A DNA stretch of 64,000 nucleotides from Mogibacterium sp. Lineage in GTDB: Bacteria > Bacillota > Clostridia > Peptostreptococcales > Anaerovoracaceae. Both the position numbers and the translations under genes were made by a program. Numbering within the stretch: the stretch's first letter is position 1; each line of letters begins with the position of its first letter. The stretch spans positions 1 to 64,000 of the forward strand of contig JAFWHB010000009.1 of assembly GCA_017512145.1 (NCBI GenBank), in the 5' to 3' direction. The notes under the pieces are model-generated. The model did no database searches. It was not told where the DNA came from and saw only the letters and a list, made by a program, of their open reading frames with translations. Shown piece after piece: positions 16,614 to 25,545 of this stretch.

Positions 16614-16643
16614 GGCCGGAGCCGCTCCCCAGCGGCCCCAGCC
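16614..16643 (-). terminator. GC-rich hairpin between OYE-ADC gene and tandem SDR gene
   Basis: A 13-bp stem with two G-U pairs and a GGGG loop (arms 16614-16626 and 16631-16643). No T run follows on the minus strand. It may attenuate or stabilise the mRNA between the two genes rather than end it. Confidence 0.5.
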
Positions 16644-16664
16644 TGATGCGTAGTATACTTGCAA

Positions 16665-19481
16665 TTACTTGCGGCCTACTTCCATGAATGCTGTTCTGTC
16701 GTACCATGCAGGCAGGATCTTCTTCATTGTGGATTCTGCATCTACATCCTCAAGCTTCTGAAGTGCTGTGATGAGCAGATTGTTCTCAGCATAAGCACCG
16801 CCGATGATTGTGTTGACAGGCAGGCAGCCCCATGGGTCATCGATGCTTGACTTCAGCTCGAACTTGGTTACGAAGCCAGGCTTCCAGTCATCGTATTTGT
16901 ACTTAACAACGTTTCTCATCAGGAATACGTTAGCAAAGTTCCAGATGCCATCCTCGCCAGGCAGTCTGTCGAAGTGGATGTAGTATCCGCTTCCTGCTGT
17001 CTCAGCTCCTGGAGCAGGTGCCTGATAGAGTACGTGCATGAGTGGGTGGTTGTACTGACCGAGCTGCATCTCAAGATTGACAAGCTGTGTACCTCTTCTT
17101 GTTACTCCTACACAAACTTTGCCTGTCTCGTCATCTTTCCTGATAACGAACTCAGCATCAAGCTTCTTAGGAATAGCAGAGTTATCACGGCCAAGCTGTG
17201 TAGCCATTTCAGCACCCTGTCCGCCGAGTACCAGCGAGATAGTGTACATACCAAGCTGTCCCTTGTATGTACAGTAAACGCCAAGAATTGCCTCATAGTA
17301 ATTATCTGCGAATGTAGGATTCTTGATGTGGCAGCAGCTGACTGTTACTACTGGCATTGAGAATGGCTGAAGTGGTTCAGGCAGTACCTTCCTGATTGCT
17401 TCAGGCTGTGTCAGGTAAGCTACATATGTTCCCTCCTGACCTCTCATATGGCTGATCTTGGAGAATGACTTGAACTGTCCGTCGCCAATAGCGAAGCTGA
17501 GCTCCTCTTCCTTGAACAGGGATGCTCCTACTTCATATCCGCCTCTTGATGCAGGTGCGATGGTTCCGTCTACTACAGCGGATCCTACCATCTTTACACA
17601 CAGTCCCTTCTCTTCAAGAGCTGCCTTAAGGCTCTGATCCGGCTTATATCCGAGTGAGAGTACTACTGCATCACAGTCGATCTTCTTGAGCTCCTTAGTA
17701 TCTACATTCTCAACGCAGATTCCGTCAGCCATGATCTCCTTGAGAGCATTGCCGAGCTCGTACTTAGCGCCGAGTGCAGCAAGTCTTGTCTGAACGTCTA
17801 CTACATTCAGTCTGTAAGCATTAGGAGCAGCTACCTTGAGCATGTCTACGAATGTTACTTCAGCGCCTGTCTCAGCGATATATTCACCAGCTTCAAGTCC
17901 TGTAAGTCCTGCGCCGATCATTGCTACCTTCTTGCCTGAGAGGTCGACTTTGCCATTAAGAACATCGTTAACAGCATATACGTTGTCTCCATCTACGCCA
18001 GGAATGCTTGCAGGGAAGATGGATGTTGAACCTGTAGCGAGTACTACAGCTTCAGGCTCCATAGCTGCGATCTCATCAGCTGTTACTTCCTTGCCGAGGC
18101 AGCACTTAACGCCTGCATTCTTCATCTCATTAGCCATGTAGTCGATGAACCACTGCATTCTCTCCTTGCGAGGTGGCTTCTTAGCTAGGTTGACTGTTCC
18201 GCCGAGCTCTTCCTGACGGTCGAACAGTGTTACATCAACGCCTCTCTTAGCCAAAGTAGCAGCTGCGTACATTCCGCCAGGACCGCCGCCGACTACTACA
18301 GCTTTGTGCTCGCCCTTTACAGGCTCGAGATCTCCATAACGGAGCTCATTGCATGCACGTGGGTTAACAGCGCACTCGAATGGGAGTCCCTGAGCATTGA
18401 GTCCAAGCAGTGACTCGAAGCAGCGCAGACAAGCAATACACTTATTGAGCTCAGCAACTCTTCCCTCCTGAACCTTCTTGCCCCACTCTGCATCAGCGAT
18501 CCATGTTCTGCCCATTCCGACAAAGTCTACAACTCCGTCCTCAAGGAATGCTTCAGCTACTTCAGGCTCTCTGATTACAGATACAGCGATTACAGGAATA
18601 TTTACAACATTCTTGATGGCCTGGATCATAGGTTTTCTCCAGCCCTGTGGGAATGAGATAGGCTCTACCGAGAAGCTTCCTGTCTCATACAGACCGTCGG
18701 ATACATCGACGAAGTCGATTCCGGCCTCTTCGAGGCACTTAACGATCTTGATACCATCCTCGAGTCTGATCTGGTCACCTGTGTAACCAACCTTATCGAG
18801 GAATTCTACTACGGATACTCTGCAGCCGAGAGGAAAATCAGGGCCGCACTTCTTGCGGATGTCTTCGATGATCTCAAGAACGAGTCTCATTCTGTTCTCA
18901 AAGCTGCCACCGTATTCATAATCTCTGTAGTTTGTGTAAGGCGAGAGGAACTGCTGGAGCAGATATCCGTGAGCGCAGTGGAGTTCGATTCCATCGATGC
19001 CTGCCTTCTTGCATCTGAGTGCAGCATCACCGAACTGTCCAACGAGCTCGTGGATCTCCTCGATCGTCATAGGTCTTGTTTCCTGCTGCGATACCTTGCA
19101 GACTCTGTCAGAAGCGGATACACATGGCTGTCCGCCGATCAGTGAAGAAACACCTTCTCTGCCAGGATGGTGCAGCTGGATGAAAATCTTGGATCCATGC
19201 TTATGAACGGCCATAGCGAGTTCCTTGAGGCCCTGGATATGATAATCCTTGGTAGCAGCGATCTGTCTGAGCATTCCTGCACCTGTCTTCTCATTGACTC
19301 TGCAGATCTCAGGCATGATCAGTCCGCATCCACCTGCTGCTCTGTCTTCATAATACTTGATCATTGCAGGGCCAGGTGTTCCGTCAAGGTTAGCCAGATT
19401 GGTTCCCATCGGGGTCATTACCAGTCTGTTCTTAAGCTCGACATTGCCGATCTTACCTTTTTCAAATAGCTTATCGTACAT
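16665..19481 (-). CDS. OYE/FAD/NAD reductase fused to acetoacetate decarboxylase-like domain (copy 1)
   Basis: Protein of 938 residues. Residues 1-345 form an OYE FMN barrel with the signature HCAHGYLLQQFLSP (168-181) and YGGSFENR (190-197). C348, C351, C354 and C370 fit a [4Fe-4S] site. Residues 392-650 bind FAD (GGGPGG, 398-403) and NAD(P) (GAGLTG, 523-528), as in 2,4-dienoyl-CoA/2-enoate reductases, which end near here. A further 280 residues match acetoacetate decarboxylase: AIRKVLPEPL (695-704), YKGQLGMY (739-746), GRDNSAIPKK (764-773, with the Schiff-base lysine pair) and PVNTIIGG near 890. The start at 19481 follows AAGGAG. It may couple C=C reduction with decarboxylation or lysine-imine chemistry; the substrate is unknown. 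Confidence 0.9.
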   Translation of the reverse strand: MYDKLFEKGKIGNVELKNRLVMTPMGTNLANLDGTPGPAMIKYYEDRAAGGCGLIMPEICRVNEKTGAGMLRQIAATKDYHIQGLKELAMAVHKHGSKIFIQLHHPGREGVSSLIGGQPCVSASDRVCKVSQQETRPMTIEEIHELVGQFGDAALRCKKAGIDGIELHCAHGYLLQQFLSPYTNYRDYEYGGSFENRMRLVLEIIEDIRKKCGPDFPLGCRVSVVEFLDKVGYTGDQIRLEDGIKIVKCLEEAGIDFVDVSDGLYETGSFSVEPISFPQGWRKPMIQAIKNVVNIPVIAVSVIREPEVAEAFLEDGVVDFVGMGRTWIADAEWGKKVQEGRVAELNKCIACLRCFESLLGLNAQGLPFECAVNPRACNELRYGDLEPVKGEHKAVVVGGGPGGMYAAATLAKRGVDVTLFDRQEELGGTVNLAKKPPRKERMQWFIDYMANEMKNAGVKCCLGKEVTADEIAAMEPEAVVLATGSTSIFPASIPGVDGDNVYAVNDVLNGKVDLSGKKVAMIGAGLTGLEAGEYIAETGAEVTFVDMLKVAAPNAYRLNVVDVQTRLAALGAKYELGNALKEIMADGICVENVDTKELKKIDCDAVVLSLGYKPDQSLKAALEEKGLCVKMVGSAVVDGTIAPASRGGYEVGASLFKEEELSFAIGDGQFKSFSKISHMRGQEGTYVAYLTQPEAIRKVLPEPLQPFSMPVVTVSCCHIKNPTFADNYYEAILGVYCTYKGQLGMYTISLVLGGQGAEMATQLGRDNSAIPKKLDAEFVIRKDDETGKVCVGVTRRGTQLVNLEMQLGQYNHPLMHVLYQAPAPGAETAGSGYYIHFDRLPGEDGIWNFANVFLMRNVVKYKYDDWKPGFVTKFELKSSIDDPWGCLPVNTIIGGAYAENNLLITALQKLEDVDAESTMKKILPAWYDRTAFMEVGRK

Positions 19482-19626
19482 AGTATCTCCTTTCCTTCTT
19501 TCCAATACAGAAGCTAATAAGGATCGCCGTACTAATCGCGGCATAATAAACCAAAGAAATAAGTTTCCTGACTAAAGTATAAATTTCACAAAATAACCTT
19601 GCATTATCCTTTCTACCCAAAACATC

Positions 19627-19653
19627 AAAGGACATTTGTGCACGGTGTACAAT
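19627..19653 (+). promoter_or_regulatory. Composite operator shared by both OYE-ADC operons, site 1
   Basis: AAAGGACATTTGT, six bases, TGTACAAT. It includes the dyad TTGTGCA-N3-TGTACAA (19636-19652). The same composite (13 identical bases, six-base spacer, TGCACAAT) recurs on the minus strand at 21447-21473. Relative to the operon that each precedes, both copies have the same orientation. Confidence 0.65.
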
Positions 19654-19756
19654 ACAAGAAAATGCAAGGTGATGACCATCGTTCAGTCCCTTTTCAGACC
19701 GTCTTTTTTGCCAAATTGTGCACTATATATCATTGTGTATTTAGGATATCTTCCAA

Positions 19757-19785
19757 TTGACTTCTTGTGCATAGTACACTATTCT
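19757..19785 (+). promoter_or_regulatory. Candidate promoter of the PucR-type regulator gene
   Basis: TTGACT (19757-19762) and TATTCT (19780-19785) with a 17-base spacer, 50 bases before the ATG. A TTGTGCATAGTACAC dyad lies in the spacer, so bound regulator would cover the promoter, suggesting autoregulation. Confidence 0.55.
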
Positions 19786-19834
19786 GTTTCTGTATTGAGA
19801 TGCCAAGTAACAGGTAATACCAGCGAGGTGCAAT

Positions 19835-21367
19835 ATGATATTCCGCGATATTATTTCCAGACTTGAATCAATGTGTCAGATAGAGAAGCTGTCAGATTCC
19901 TTTGAGGATGAGATCCTTGAGGTCCAGTTCATCGATTTCAGACAGCAGGAATTCAGCGACAACATTCTGTACTTCAGCAATAACATGCAGGAGTGCAGCA
20001 AACTCCCGCGTCAGTGCGTATTCTCGGAGTCAGTGGCAAAAGGCCGCTTTGACCTCGATAACGGCAATTATGCCATCGTATCTGAGAGCGACTTCGGCTA
20101 TGCTTTCAACACAGCATTTCAGCTTGTCATTGGCTCTCACAAGGATGACTACTATGAATCGATGATGAGCACCCTTGACAGGGTCAAGGATGTCGACACT
20201 CTGATTGACATCGGATCTCAGACATTCGGCGCTTCACTTGTTTTCATAGACAGAGATTTCAGGATACTCAGTTATTCAACTCAGATCCCGGTTACGGATG
20301 ATCTTTGGAAGAAGAATATTGAGAGGGGTTACTGTGACTATGAATTCATTCAGACAGTCAAATCTCTCAAGTCAGTGCAGATGGCTGACTCGACTATGAA
20401 CCCTATCGAAGTGTCATGTTCTTCATCACCTTTCCAGAAATTCTCGAGCCGTGTATACTGCCATGATACATGGATCGGATTTCTCATCGTCATTGAAGGT
20501 TATGACTCATACAGGCCTGAACATGTTGAAATGCTAAGGATCCTGAGCGGTGTTGTAGGATATGCAGTAATGAAATACGCACCGAGTTACATGTATATGA
20601 CCAGTGATTATCACAGGTTCCTGTACAACCTTATCATCGGTGCCGAACCGGCTTCTCTCCCTGAGGCTTATACGCATCTTACCTTCCCGTCAGAGCTTCA
20701 GGTTCTCTATTGCAAAGCAACAAGGAACGGCTCGCAATTCCCTCGCGAGGGCGAATTATCTGAGGCTTTGACAATGGTCATGCCGGGTTGTCATGTCATA
20801 TCTCAGAGAGATAACGCAGCGATTATCGGCAGCAGTGAAATGCTGAATAAGATCGGATCGATTGCAGCTCTCTTCCCTGACAAGTGCCGCGTCAAAATAG
20901 GTGTCAGTCTTCCATTCAGCAATATTGAGACTCTCAGAGCTCATTTCCGTGAAGCCATAGATGCTTTCGAGACCGGAGAGATGCTCGATGCTGATATCGG
21001 GATATACACATTCGAGGATTATGGCATATATGTAATGTTCAGAACAGTTTCTGACAGTGAAGACCTAAGCAGGTATCTGCACCCTGCTATTCCTAAGCTC
21101 GCCGATTACGACAAGGCAAACAATGCCAACCTCGAGCTCACTCTTCATACATACCTGAAGCATGCCTGCAACACAACTGAGACTGCTGATGCTCTCTATC
21201 TGCACCGCAACAGTGTCATCTACAGGCTCCGCAGGATCGAAGAATTGTGTGATATTGACCTGACAGACACAGACACCAGGTTCCGTCTCAGACTGTCTTA
21301 TGCCATTAGTAACGTCATCAATCAGAAGCGTAAATGGGCAGGAAAGCAGTTCGGATCTCTGGGATAG
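19835..21367 (+). CDS. PucR/CdaR-type transcriptional regulator
   Basis: Protein of 510 residues. The C-terminal part (about 430-490) is a PucR-type helix-turn-helix: LTLHTYLKHACN, then TADALYLHRNSVIYRLRRI. The middle has a GAF-like or GGDEF-like CdaR sensor region, and the N-terminal third is unrecognised. GAGGTG precedes the ATG. Such regulators respond to a small metabolite and control catabolic genes. It stands between two operons that encode OYE-ADC fusions and SDRs, with shared TTGTGCA sites in front of both operons and of itself, so it is the likely regulator of the whole locus. Confidence 0.85.
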   Translation: MIFRDIISRLESMCQIEKLSDSFEDEILEVQFIDFRQQEFSDNILYFSNNMQECSKLPRQCVFSESVAKGRFDLDNGNYAIVSESDFGYAFNTAFQLVIGSHKDDYYESMMSTLDRVKDVDTLIDIGSQTFGASLVFIDRDFRILSYSTQIPVTDDLWKKNIERGYCDYEFIQTVKSLKSVQMADSTMNPIEVSCSSSPFQKFSSRVYCHDTWIGFLIVIEGYDSYRPEHVEMLRILSGVVGYAVMKYAPSYMYMTSDYHRFLYNLIIGAEPASLPEAYTHLTFPSELQVLYCKATRNGSQFPREGELSEALTMVMPGCHVISQRDNAAIIGSSEMLNKIGSIAALFPDKCRVKIGVSLPFSNIETLRAHFREAIDAFETGEMLDADIGIYTFEDYGIYVMFRTVSDSEDLSRYLHPAIPKLADYDKANNANLELTLHTYLKHACNTTETADALYLHRNSVIYRLRRIEELCDIDLTDTDTRFRLRLSYAISNVINQKRKWAGKQFGSLG

Positions 21368-21388
21368 AATACTAAGTCAACACGAAAG

Positions 21389-21416
21389 CCGGTGATCAGC
21401 AGATCCCGGTTTTTTT
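21389..21416 (+). terminator. Terminator of the PucR-type regulator gene
   Basis: CCGG-T-GATC pairs with GATC-CCGG (one bulged T) and is followed by seven T, 22 bases after the stop codon. Confidence 0.85.
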
Positions 21417-21446
21417 GTATGCAAGAATACTTTTTTGAGGCGAACG

Positions 21447-21473
21447 ATTGTGCATAGATAACAAATGTCCTTT
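21447..21473 (-). promoter_or_regulatory. Composite operator shared by both OYE-ADC operons, site 2
   Basis: On the minus strand AAAGGACATTTGT, six bases, TGCACAAT; on the plus strand it opens with ATTGTGCA (21447-21454). It ends 100 bases before the first gene of the second operon and matches site 1 at 19627-19653. Confidence 0.65.
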
Positions 21474-21572
21474 CGTGTTTTGTAGACTCTGAATATTGTT
21501 CGGGAGTGGATACAAACTCATAATTTAATCAGATAAGTATGTCACTCTTCTGATGCTGTGAGGTGAATTAAC

Positions 21573-21767
21573 ATGAAGATAATAGCTAAGATACTCGGCA
21601 GCTGCATTGGAATTCTTGCAGTCTGTCATACAGCTGAATGGTTCCTCGAGGGACGCAAGGTAGCTAAGGCAGCAGGCATACCGGTCAGCAAAGCATTACC
21701 GCTTTGTCTCCTTAAAGGATTTGTCTGGTGGAAGCCTCTTAAGAAGGAGCTCGATCTGAACAAGTAA
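21573..21767 (+). CDS. Small hydrophobic protein leading the second OYE-ADC operon
   Basis: Protein of 64 residues. A hydrophobic N-terminal segment (IIAKILGSCIGILAVCHTAEWF, residues 3-24) could be a membrane helix; the rest is basic with a WWKP motif. GAGGTG stands about nine bases before the ATG. It is 43 bases before the SDR gene in the same transcript. I recognise no family. It could anchor the oxidoreductases to the membrane or be a small regulator; both are inference. Confidence 0.6.
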   Translation: MKIIAKILGSCIGILAVCHTAEWFLEGRKVAKAAGIPVSKALPLCLLKGFVWWKPLKKELDLNK

Positions 21768-21810
21768 TTCATTATTGATTATCAATTCTAGTCTAAGGAG
21801 GTGCGTTAAA

Positions 21811-22680
21811 ATGAAAGATTTTGCTGGTAGAGTCGCTTTGATCACCGGTGCGGCTCATGGATTTGGTAAGGAATTCGTCAAAGAAGCATCAATGCGCGGA
21901 ATGAAGATCGCAGCTGTAGACATTATGGAGGATGCTCTTAGTGAGATCGAGCCTCTTGCCAGAGAACTGGGCGCTGCAGATGTGATGCTCTTCCCTTGCG
22001 ATGTTACAGAATATGAGCAGGTCAAGTGTGTTGTAAGCAAAGTCATGGAAGCATACGGGCAGATAGATCTTCTTATGAACAATGCCGGTGTAGCTACATT
22101 CGGTCCTGTCTGGGCGGTTCCGCCTCTCGAATATGAGTGGATCATCGACACCAATCTCAAATCCCATGTTTATTTCATGCATGAAGTCATTCCTGTAATG
22201 ATCAAACAGGGAACGCCTTGCAATATAGTTAATACTTGCTCAGCAGCAGGTACATTCACATCAAAGAGTGCAGCTGCTTATCAGGCATCCAAATTCGGTG
22301 CTCTTGCCCTGACTGAGTCTGTATATTATGACCTGATTGCATTTGGCGTTAACAATATCCATATAAGCGCTTACTGTCCTGGATTCATACAGACCAATCT
22401 CGATCACTCTGAAGAGTATAAGCAGGACAAATACAAGGTCGAAAGTCCATATTACGGCAGCGCACTTCATCAGAAGATGCAAGGTGCTGCTCAGTTCCTC
22501 ATCAAGACAGGCCGCGCAATTGACGAAGCCGGCCCTGTCGTATTCAAGGCTATAGAAGATGATCAGCTGTATATCATCACTCATGAGCACTATGACAAAT
22601 ACATCCAGGCCCGCTGCGAGAATATGCTCGCAAGGAGAAATCCTGAGGCTGTAGAGATTGACCACAACATCAAGAGATAG
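21811..22680 (+). CDS. Short-chain dehydrogenase/reductase (single SDR domain)
   Basis: Protein of 289 residues. The ATG at 21811 follows AAGGAGGTG. Classical SDR marks: TGAAHGFG (12-19), NNAG (about 90-93), a serine in NTCSAAG and a YQASK active site (Y-x-x-x-K, about 157-161). It closely resembles each half of the tandem SDR at 14706-16499, including GFGKEFVKEA and YCPGFIQTNLDH. It should act as NAD(P)-dependent alcohol dehydrogenase/ketone reductase. The OYE-ADC gene starts 10 bases after its stop, so the two are translated together. Confidence 0.92.
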   Translation: MKDFAGRVALITGAAHGFGKEFVKEASMRGMKIAAVDIMEDALSEIEPLARELGAADVMLFPCDVTEYEQVKCVVSKVMEAYGQIDLLMNNAGVATFGPVWAVPPLEYEWIIDTNLKSHVYFMHEVIPVMIKQGTPCNIVNTCSAAGTFTSKSAAAYQASKFGALALTESVYYDLIAFGVNNIHISAYCPGFIQTNLDHSEEYKQDKYKVESPYYGSALHQKMQGAAQFLIKTGRAIDEAGPVVFKAIEDDQLYIITHEHYDKYIQARCENMLARRNPEAVEIDHNIKR

Positions 22681-22690
22681 GAGGCCAATA

Positions 22691-25504
22691 ATGTACGATA
22701 TTCTATTTCAGAAAGGTAAAATCGGTAATGTCGAGCTCAAGAACAGACTAGTCATGTCCCCTATGGGAAGCAATCTCGCAGAGCTTGACGGTTCCTGCGG
22801 AGATGCCATGATCGCATACTACGAAGCAAGAGCCAAAGGCGGATGCGGTCTGATCATCCCTGAAATCTGCAGAGTGAACGATGCTACCGGTGCAGGCTCC
22901 TTCAGACAGCTGTCCGTAACCAAGGACCGCCATATCGAAGGACTGTCAAAGCTCGCTGCAGCCATCCACAAGCATGGCTCCAAGGTTTTCATCCAGCTCC
23001 ACCACCCTGGCAGAGAAGGTGTATCAAGACTTATCGGCGGACAGCCATGCGTATCGGCATCAGACAGAGTATGCCTGTACTCAAATCAGCCTACAAGAGC
23101 CCTTACTCATGACGAAGTTCTCGAGCTGATCGAACAGTTCAGCGACGGAGCTGTAAGATGCCAGAAGGCAGGAATCGACGGAATAGAACTGCACTGCGCA
23201 CACGGATACCTCCTTGAGCAGTTCCTATCGCCATACACAAACTTCCGTACAGACGAATACGGCGGAAGCTTCGAGAACAGAATGAGATTTGTCAAAAACA
23301 TCATCGACAAGATCCGCGAGAAATGCGGTCCTGACTATGTTGTCGGCATGAGACTCTCTGTTGACGAAATGCTCGCTCACAACGGCGTAACAGAACCGTT
23401 CATCGATCTTGAGGAAGGCGTTAAAATCGTAAAATACTTCGAAGAAGTCGGTATAGATTTCATCGATGTCAGCTGCGGTATCTATGAGACACTCAACTGG
23501 GCAATCGAACCGACATCCTTCCCTGAAGGCTGGAGAAGACCTATGATTCAGGCTGTAAAGAACGCTGTAAGCATTCCTGTAATGGCAGTATCTGCCATCA
23601 GAAGCCCTGAGATCGCAGCCGAGTTCATGGAGGAAGGCGTATATGACTTCGCTGAATTCGGAAGAACATGGCTTGCAGATCCTGAATGGGGTGTCAAGGT
23701 ACAGGAAGGCCGTATCGATGAGCTCAATAAGTGCATCAACTGTCTGCGCTGCTTCGAGACACTGCTGACAATCAACGCTCAGCTCCAGCCATTCCAGTGT
23801 GCTGTCAACCCTGTAATGGGAAGAGAGCTTAAGTGTGGCAAACTCGAACCTGTTGTCGGAGATAAGAAAGCTGTCGTTGTCGGCGGCGGCCCTGGCGGAA
23901 TGTATGCCGCAAAGACTTTGGCCGAAAGAGGCGTCAAAGTCACTCTTGTCGACAGACAGGATGAACTCGGCGGAACAGTCAACCTCGCTAAGCTCCCTCC
24001 TCTCAAGGAAAGAATGCAGAACTTCATCGACTACATGGGTAATCAGCTCTGCAAGCTTGGTGTAGATGTACAGCTCGGCAAGGAAGTTACAGCTGATGAT
24101 ATCGCTGCCATGGAGCCTGATGCAGTAGTACTTGCTACAGGTTCGAAGAGCATAGTTCCTGCAAGCATCCCTGGTGCAGATGGACCGAACGTATTCACTG
24201 TCGAGGAAGCTCTGACAGGCAAAGTCGATTTCACAGGCAAGCATGTTGCAATGATCGGTGCAGGACTGACAGGACTTGAAGCCGCTGAATTCCTTGGAGA
24301 GAAAGGAATCAAGGTCACAATAGTTGATATGGTTGACAGGCCTGCTCCTACTGCTTACATAGCAAATGTCATCGATGTAATGGGCAGAATCAAGAAGATG
24401 GACATCGCTCTCGAACTCAAGAACGCACTGAAAGCCGTTGAGGCAGATGGTGTCTGCATTGAAAATACAGAGACTGGTGAACAGAAGAAGATCGAGTGCG
24501 ATGCAGTTGTAATGTCCCTTGGATACAAGCCTGATCAAAGTCTCAAGGCTGCTCTTGAGGAGAAAGGCATCTGCGTCAAACTGGTTGGTTCAGCTATCAA
24601 GGACGGAACAATGGGACCTGCTACAAGAACAGGATACGATGTCGGTGCTTCACTCTTCGCTGAGGCTAAGCCAAGCTTTGTAACATCCCCTGAGAAGATG
24701 GCTGCATTCGCTAAGGACTGCGCAATGAAGAAGCAGGAAGGCGTATACATGCTCTATGCTACTGATCCTGCCAAGATCAGAGAAATACTGCCTGCACCGC
24801 TCGAGCCATATGCACTTCCTCTCGTATATCTCTCAGCTAACCACATCAATGAGCCTACATTTGCAGACAACTACTATGAATCGATTCTGGGCGTATACTG
24901 CACATACAAAGGCCAGCTCGGACTCTACTGCATCAGCCTCGTTCTCGGAGGCCAGGGTGCTGAGATGGCAACAGCCCTCGGCCGTGATGTCCTCTCCATC
25001 CCTAAGAAGGTAGATGCTGAGTTCGTCATCAGGAAGGACGATGAGGCAGGCAAAGTCACCGTTGCTGTTTCGAGAAGAGGCACACAGCTCATCGACATGA
25101 AGCTGAGACTCGGTGAGTACAACCATCCGATGACTCACCTCATCTTCCAGGCACCTTCTGCCGGAAAAGAGACCATGGGATATGGTTACTACATGCACTT
25201 TGATCAGATGCCTGATGCAGAAGGCGGTTCGAAGTTCAGCACATGCCTCACCAAGGTGCTCTGCAAATACAACTACAAGGGCTGGATTCCTGCATTCGTA
25301 GAGGATCTCAAACTGCAGTCCAGTGTTGATGATCCTTGGGCACAGCTGCCTATAGAAACCATCATCGGCGCAGGATACTCACAGAATGATCTCTTCCTCG
25401 GAACAAGCCAGTTCTGCGAAGAAACCGATCCTGCAGACACAATGCCTAAGATCATTCCTGCATGGTATGACCTCAGTGCATTTGGCGTAACAGGAAGGAA
25501 GTAG
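22691..25504 (+). CDS. OYE/FAD/NAD reductase fused to acetoacetate decarboxylase-like domain (copy 2)
   Basis: Protein of 937 residues with the same modules and motif positions as copy 1: OYE signature HCAHGYLLEQFLSP (168-181), Fe-S cysteines C348, C351, C354 and C370, FAD motif GGGPGG (398-403), NAD(P) motif GAGLTG (523-528), then the ADC-like part with KIREILPAPL (695-704), YKGQLGLY (739-746) and GRDVLSIPKK (764-773). The two copies align without gaps over about the first 830 residues. AGGAGG precedes the start at 22691. Conservation of the lysine pair in both copies argues that the decarboxylase-like domain is functional. Differences such as YVVGMRLSVDEML around the barrel rim may mean different substrates. 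Confidence 0.9.
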   Translation: MYDILFQKGKIGNVELKNRLVMSPMGSNLAELDGSCGDAMIAYYEARAKGGCGLIIPEICRVNDATGAGSFRQLSVTKDRHIEGLSKLAAAIHKHGSKVFIQLHHPGREGVSRLIGGQPCVSASDRVCLYSNQPTRALTHDEVLELIEQFSDGAVRCQKAGIDGIELHCAHGYLLEQFLSPYTNFRTDEYGGSFENRMRFVKNIIDKIREKCGPDYVVGMRLSVDEMLAHNGVTEPFIDLEEGVKIVKYFEEVGIDFIDVSCGIYETLNWAIEPTSFPEGWRRPMIQAVKNAVSIPVMAVSAIRSPEIAAEFMEEGVYDFAEFGRTWLADPEWGVKVQEGRIDELNKCINCLRCFETLLTINAQLQPFQCAVNPVMGRELKCGKLEPVVGDKKAVVVGGGPGGMYAAKTLAERGVKVTLVDRQDELGGTVNLAKLPPLKERMQNFIDYMGNQLCKLGVDVQLGKEVTADDIAAMEPDAVVLATGSKSIVPASIPGADGPNVFTVEEALTGKVDFTGKHVAMIGAGLTGLEAAEFLGEKGIKVTIVDMVDRPAPTAYIANVIDVMGRIKKMDIALELKNALKAVEADGVCIENTETGEQKKIECDAVVMSLGYKPDQSLKAALEEKGICVKLVGSAIKDGTMGPATRTGYDVGASLFAEAKPSFVTSPEKMAAFAKDCAMKKQEGVYMLYATDPAKIREILPAPLEPYALPLVYLSANHINEPTFADNYYESILGVYCTYKGQLGLYCISLVLGGQGAEMATALGRDVLSIPKKVDAEFVIRKDDEAGKVTVAVSRRGTQLIDMKLRLGEYNHPMTHLIFQAPSAGKETMGYGYYMHFDQMPDAEGGSKFSTCLTKVLCKYNYKGWIPAFVEDLKLQSSVDDPWAQLPIETIIGAGYSQNDLFLGTSQFCEETDPADTMPKIIPAWYDLSAFGVTGRK

Positions 25505-25545
25505 ACTCTTAAAAAAACTTATATCGCCTGATCTATACATGAAAA

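Larger units (their letters stand above)
19482..19834. promoter_or_regulatory. Divergent control region between OYE-ADC copy 1 and the PucR-type regulator
   Basis: This 353-base gap holds no gene. It carries three TTGTGCA half-sites (19636, 19716, 19765) and the promoter of the regulator gene. The rest is AT-rich and should contain the minus-strand promoter of OYE-ADC copy 1, which I could not place with confidence. Confidence 0.65.

Noticed and set aside
23225-24538. 437-codon minus-strand open frame
   Set aside because: It lies wholly opposite the OYE-ADC copy 2 gene, has no ribosome site and no recognisable domain; it is a shadow of codon bias.
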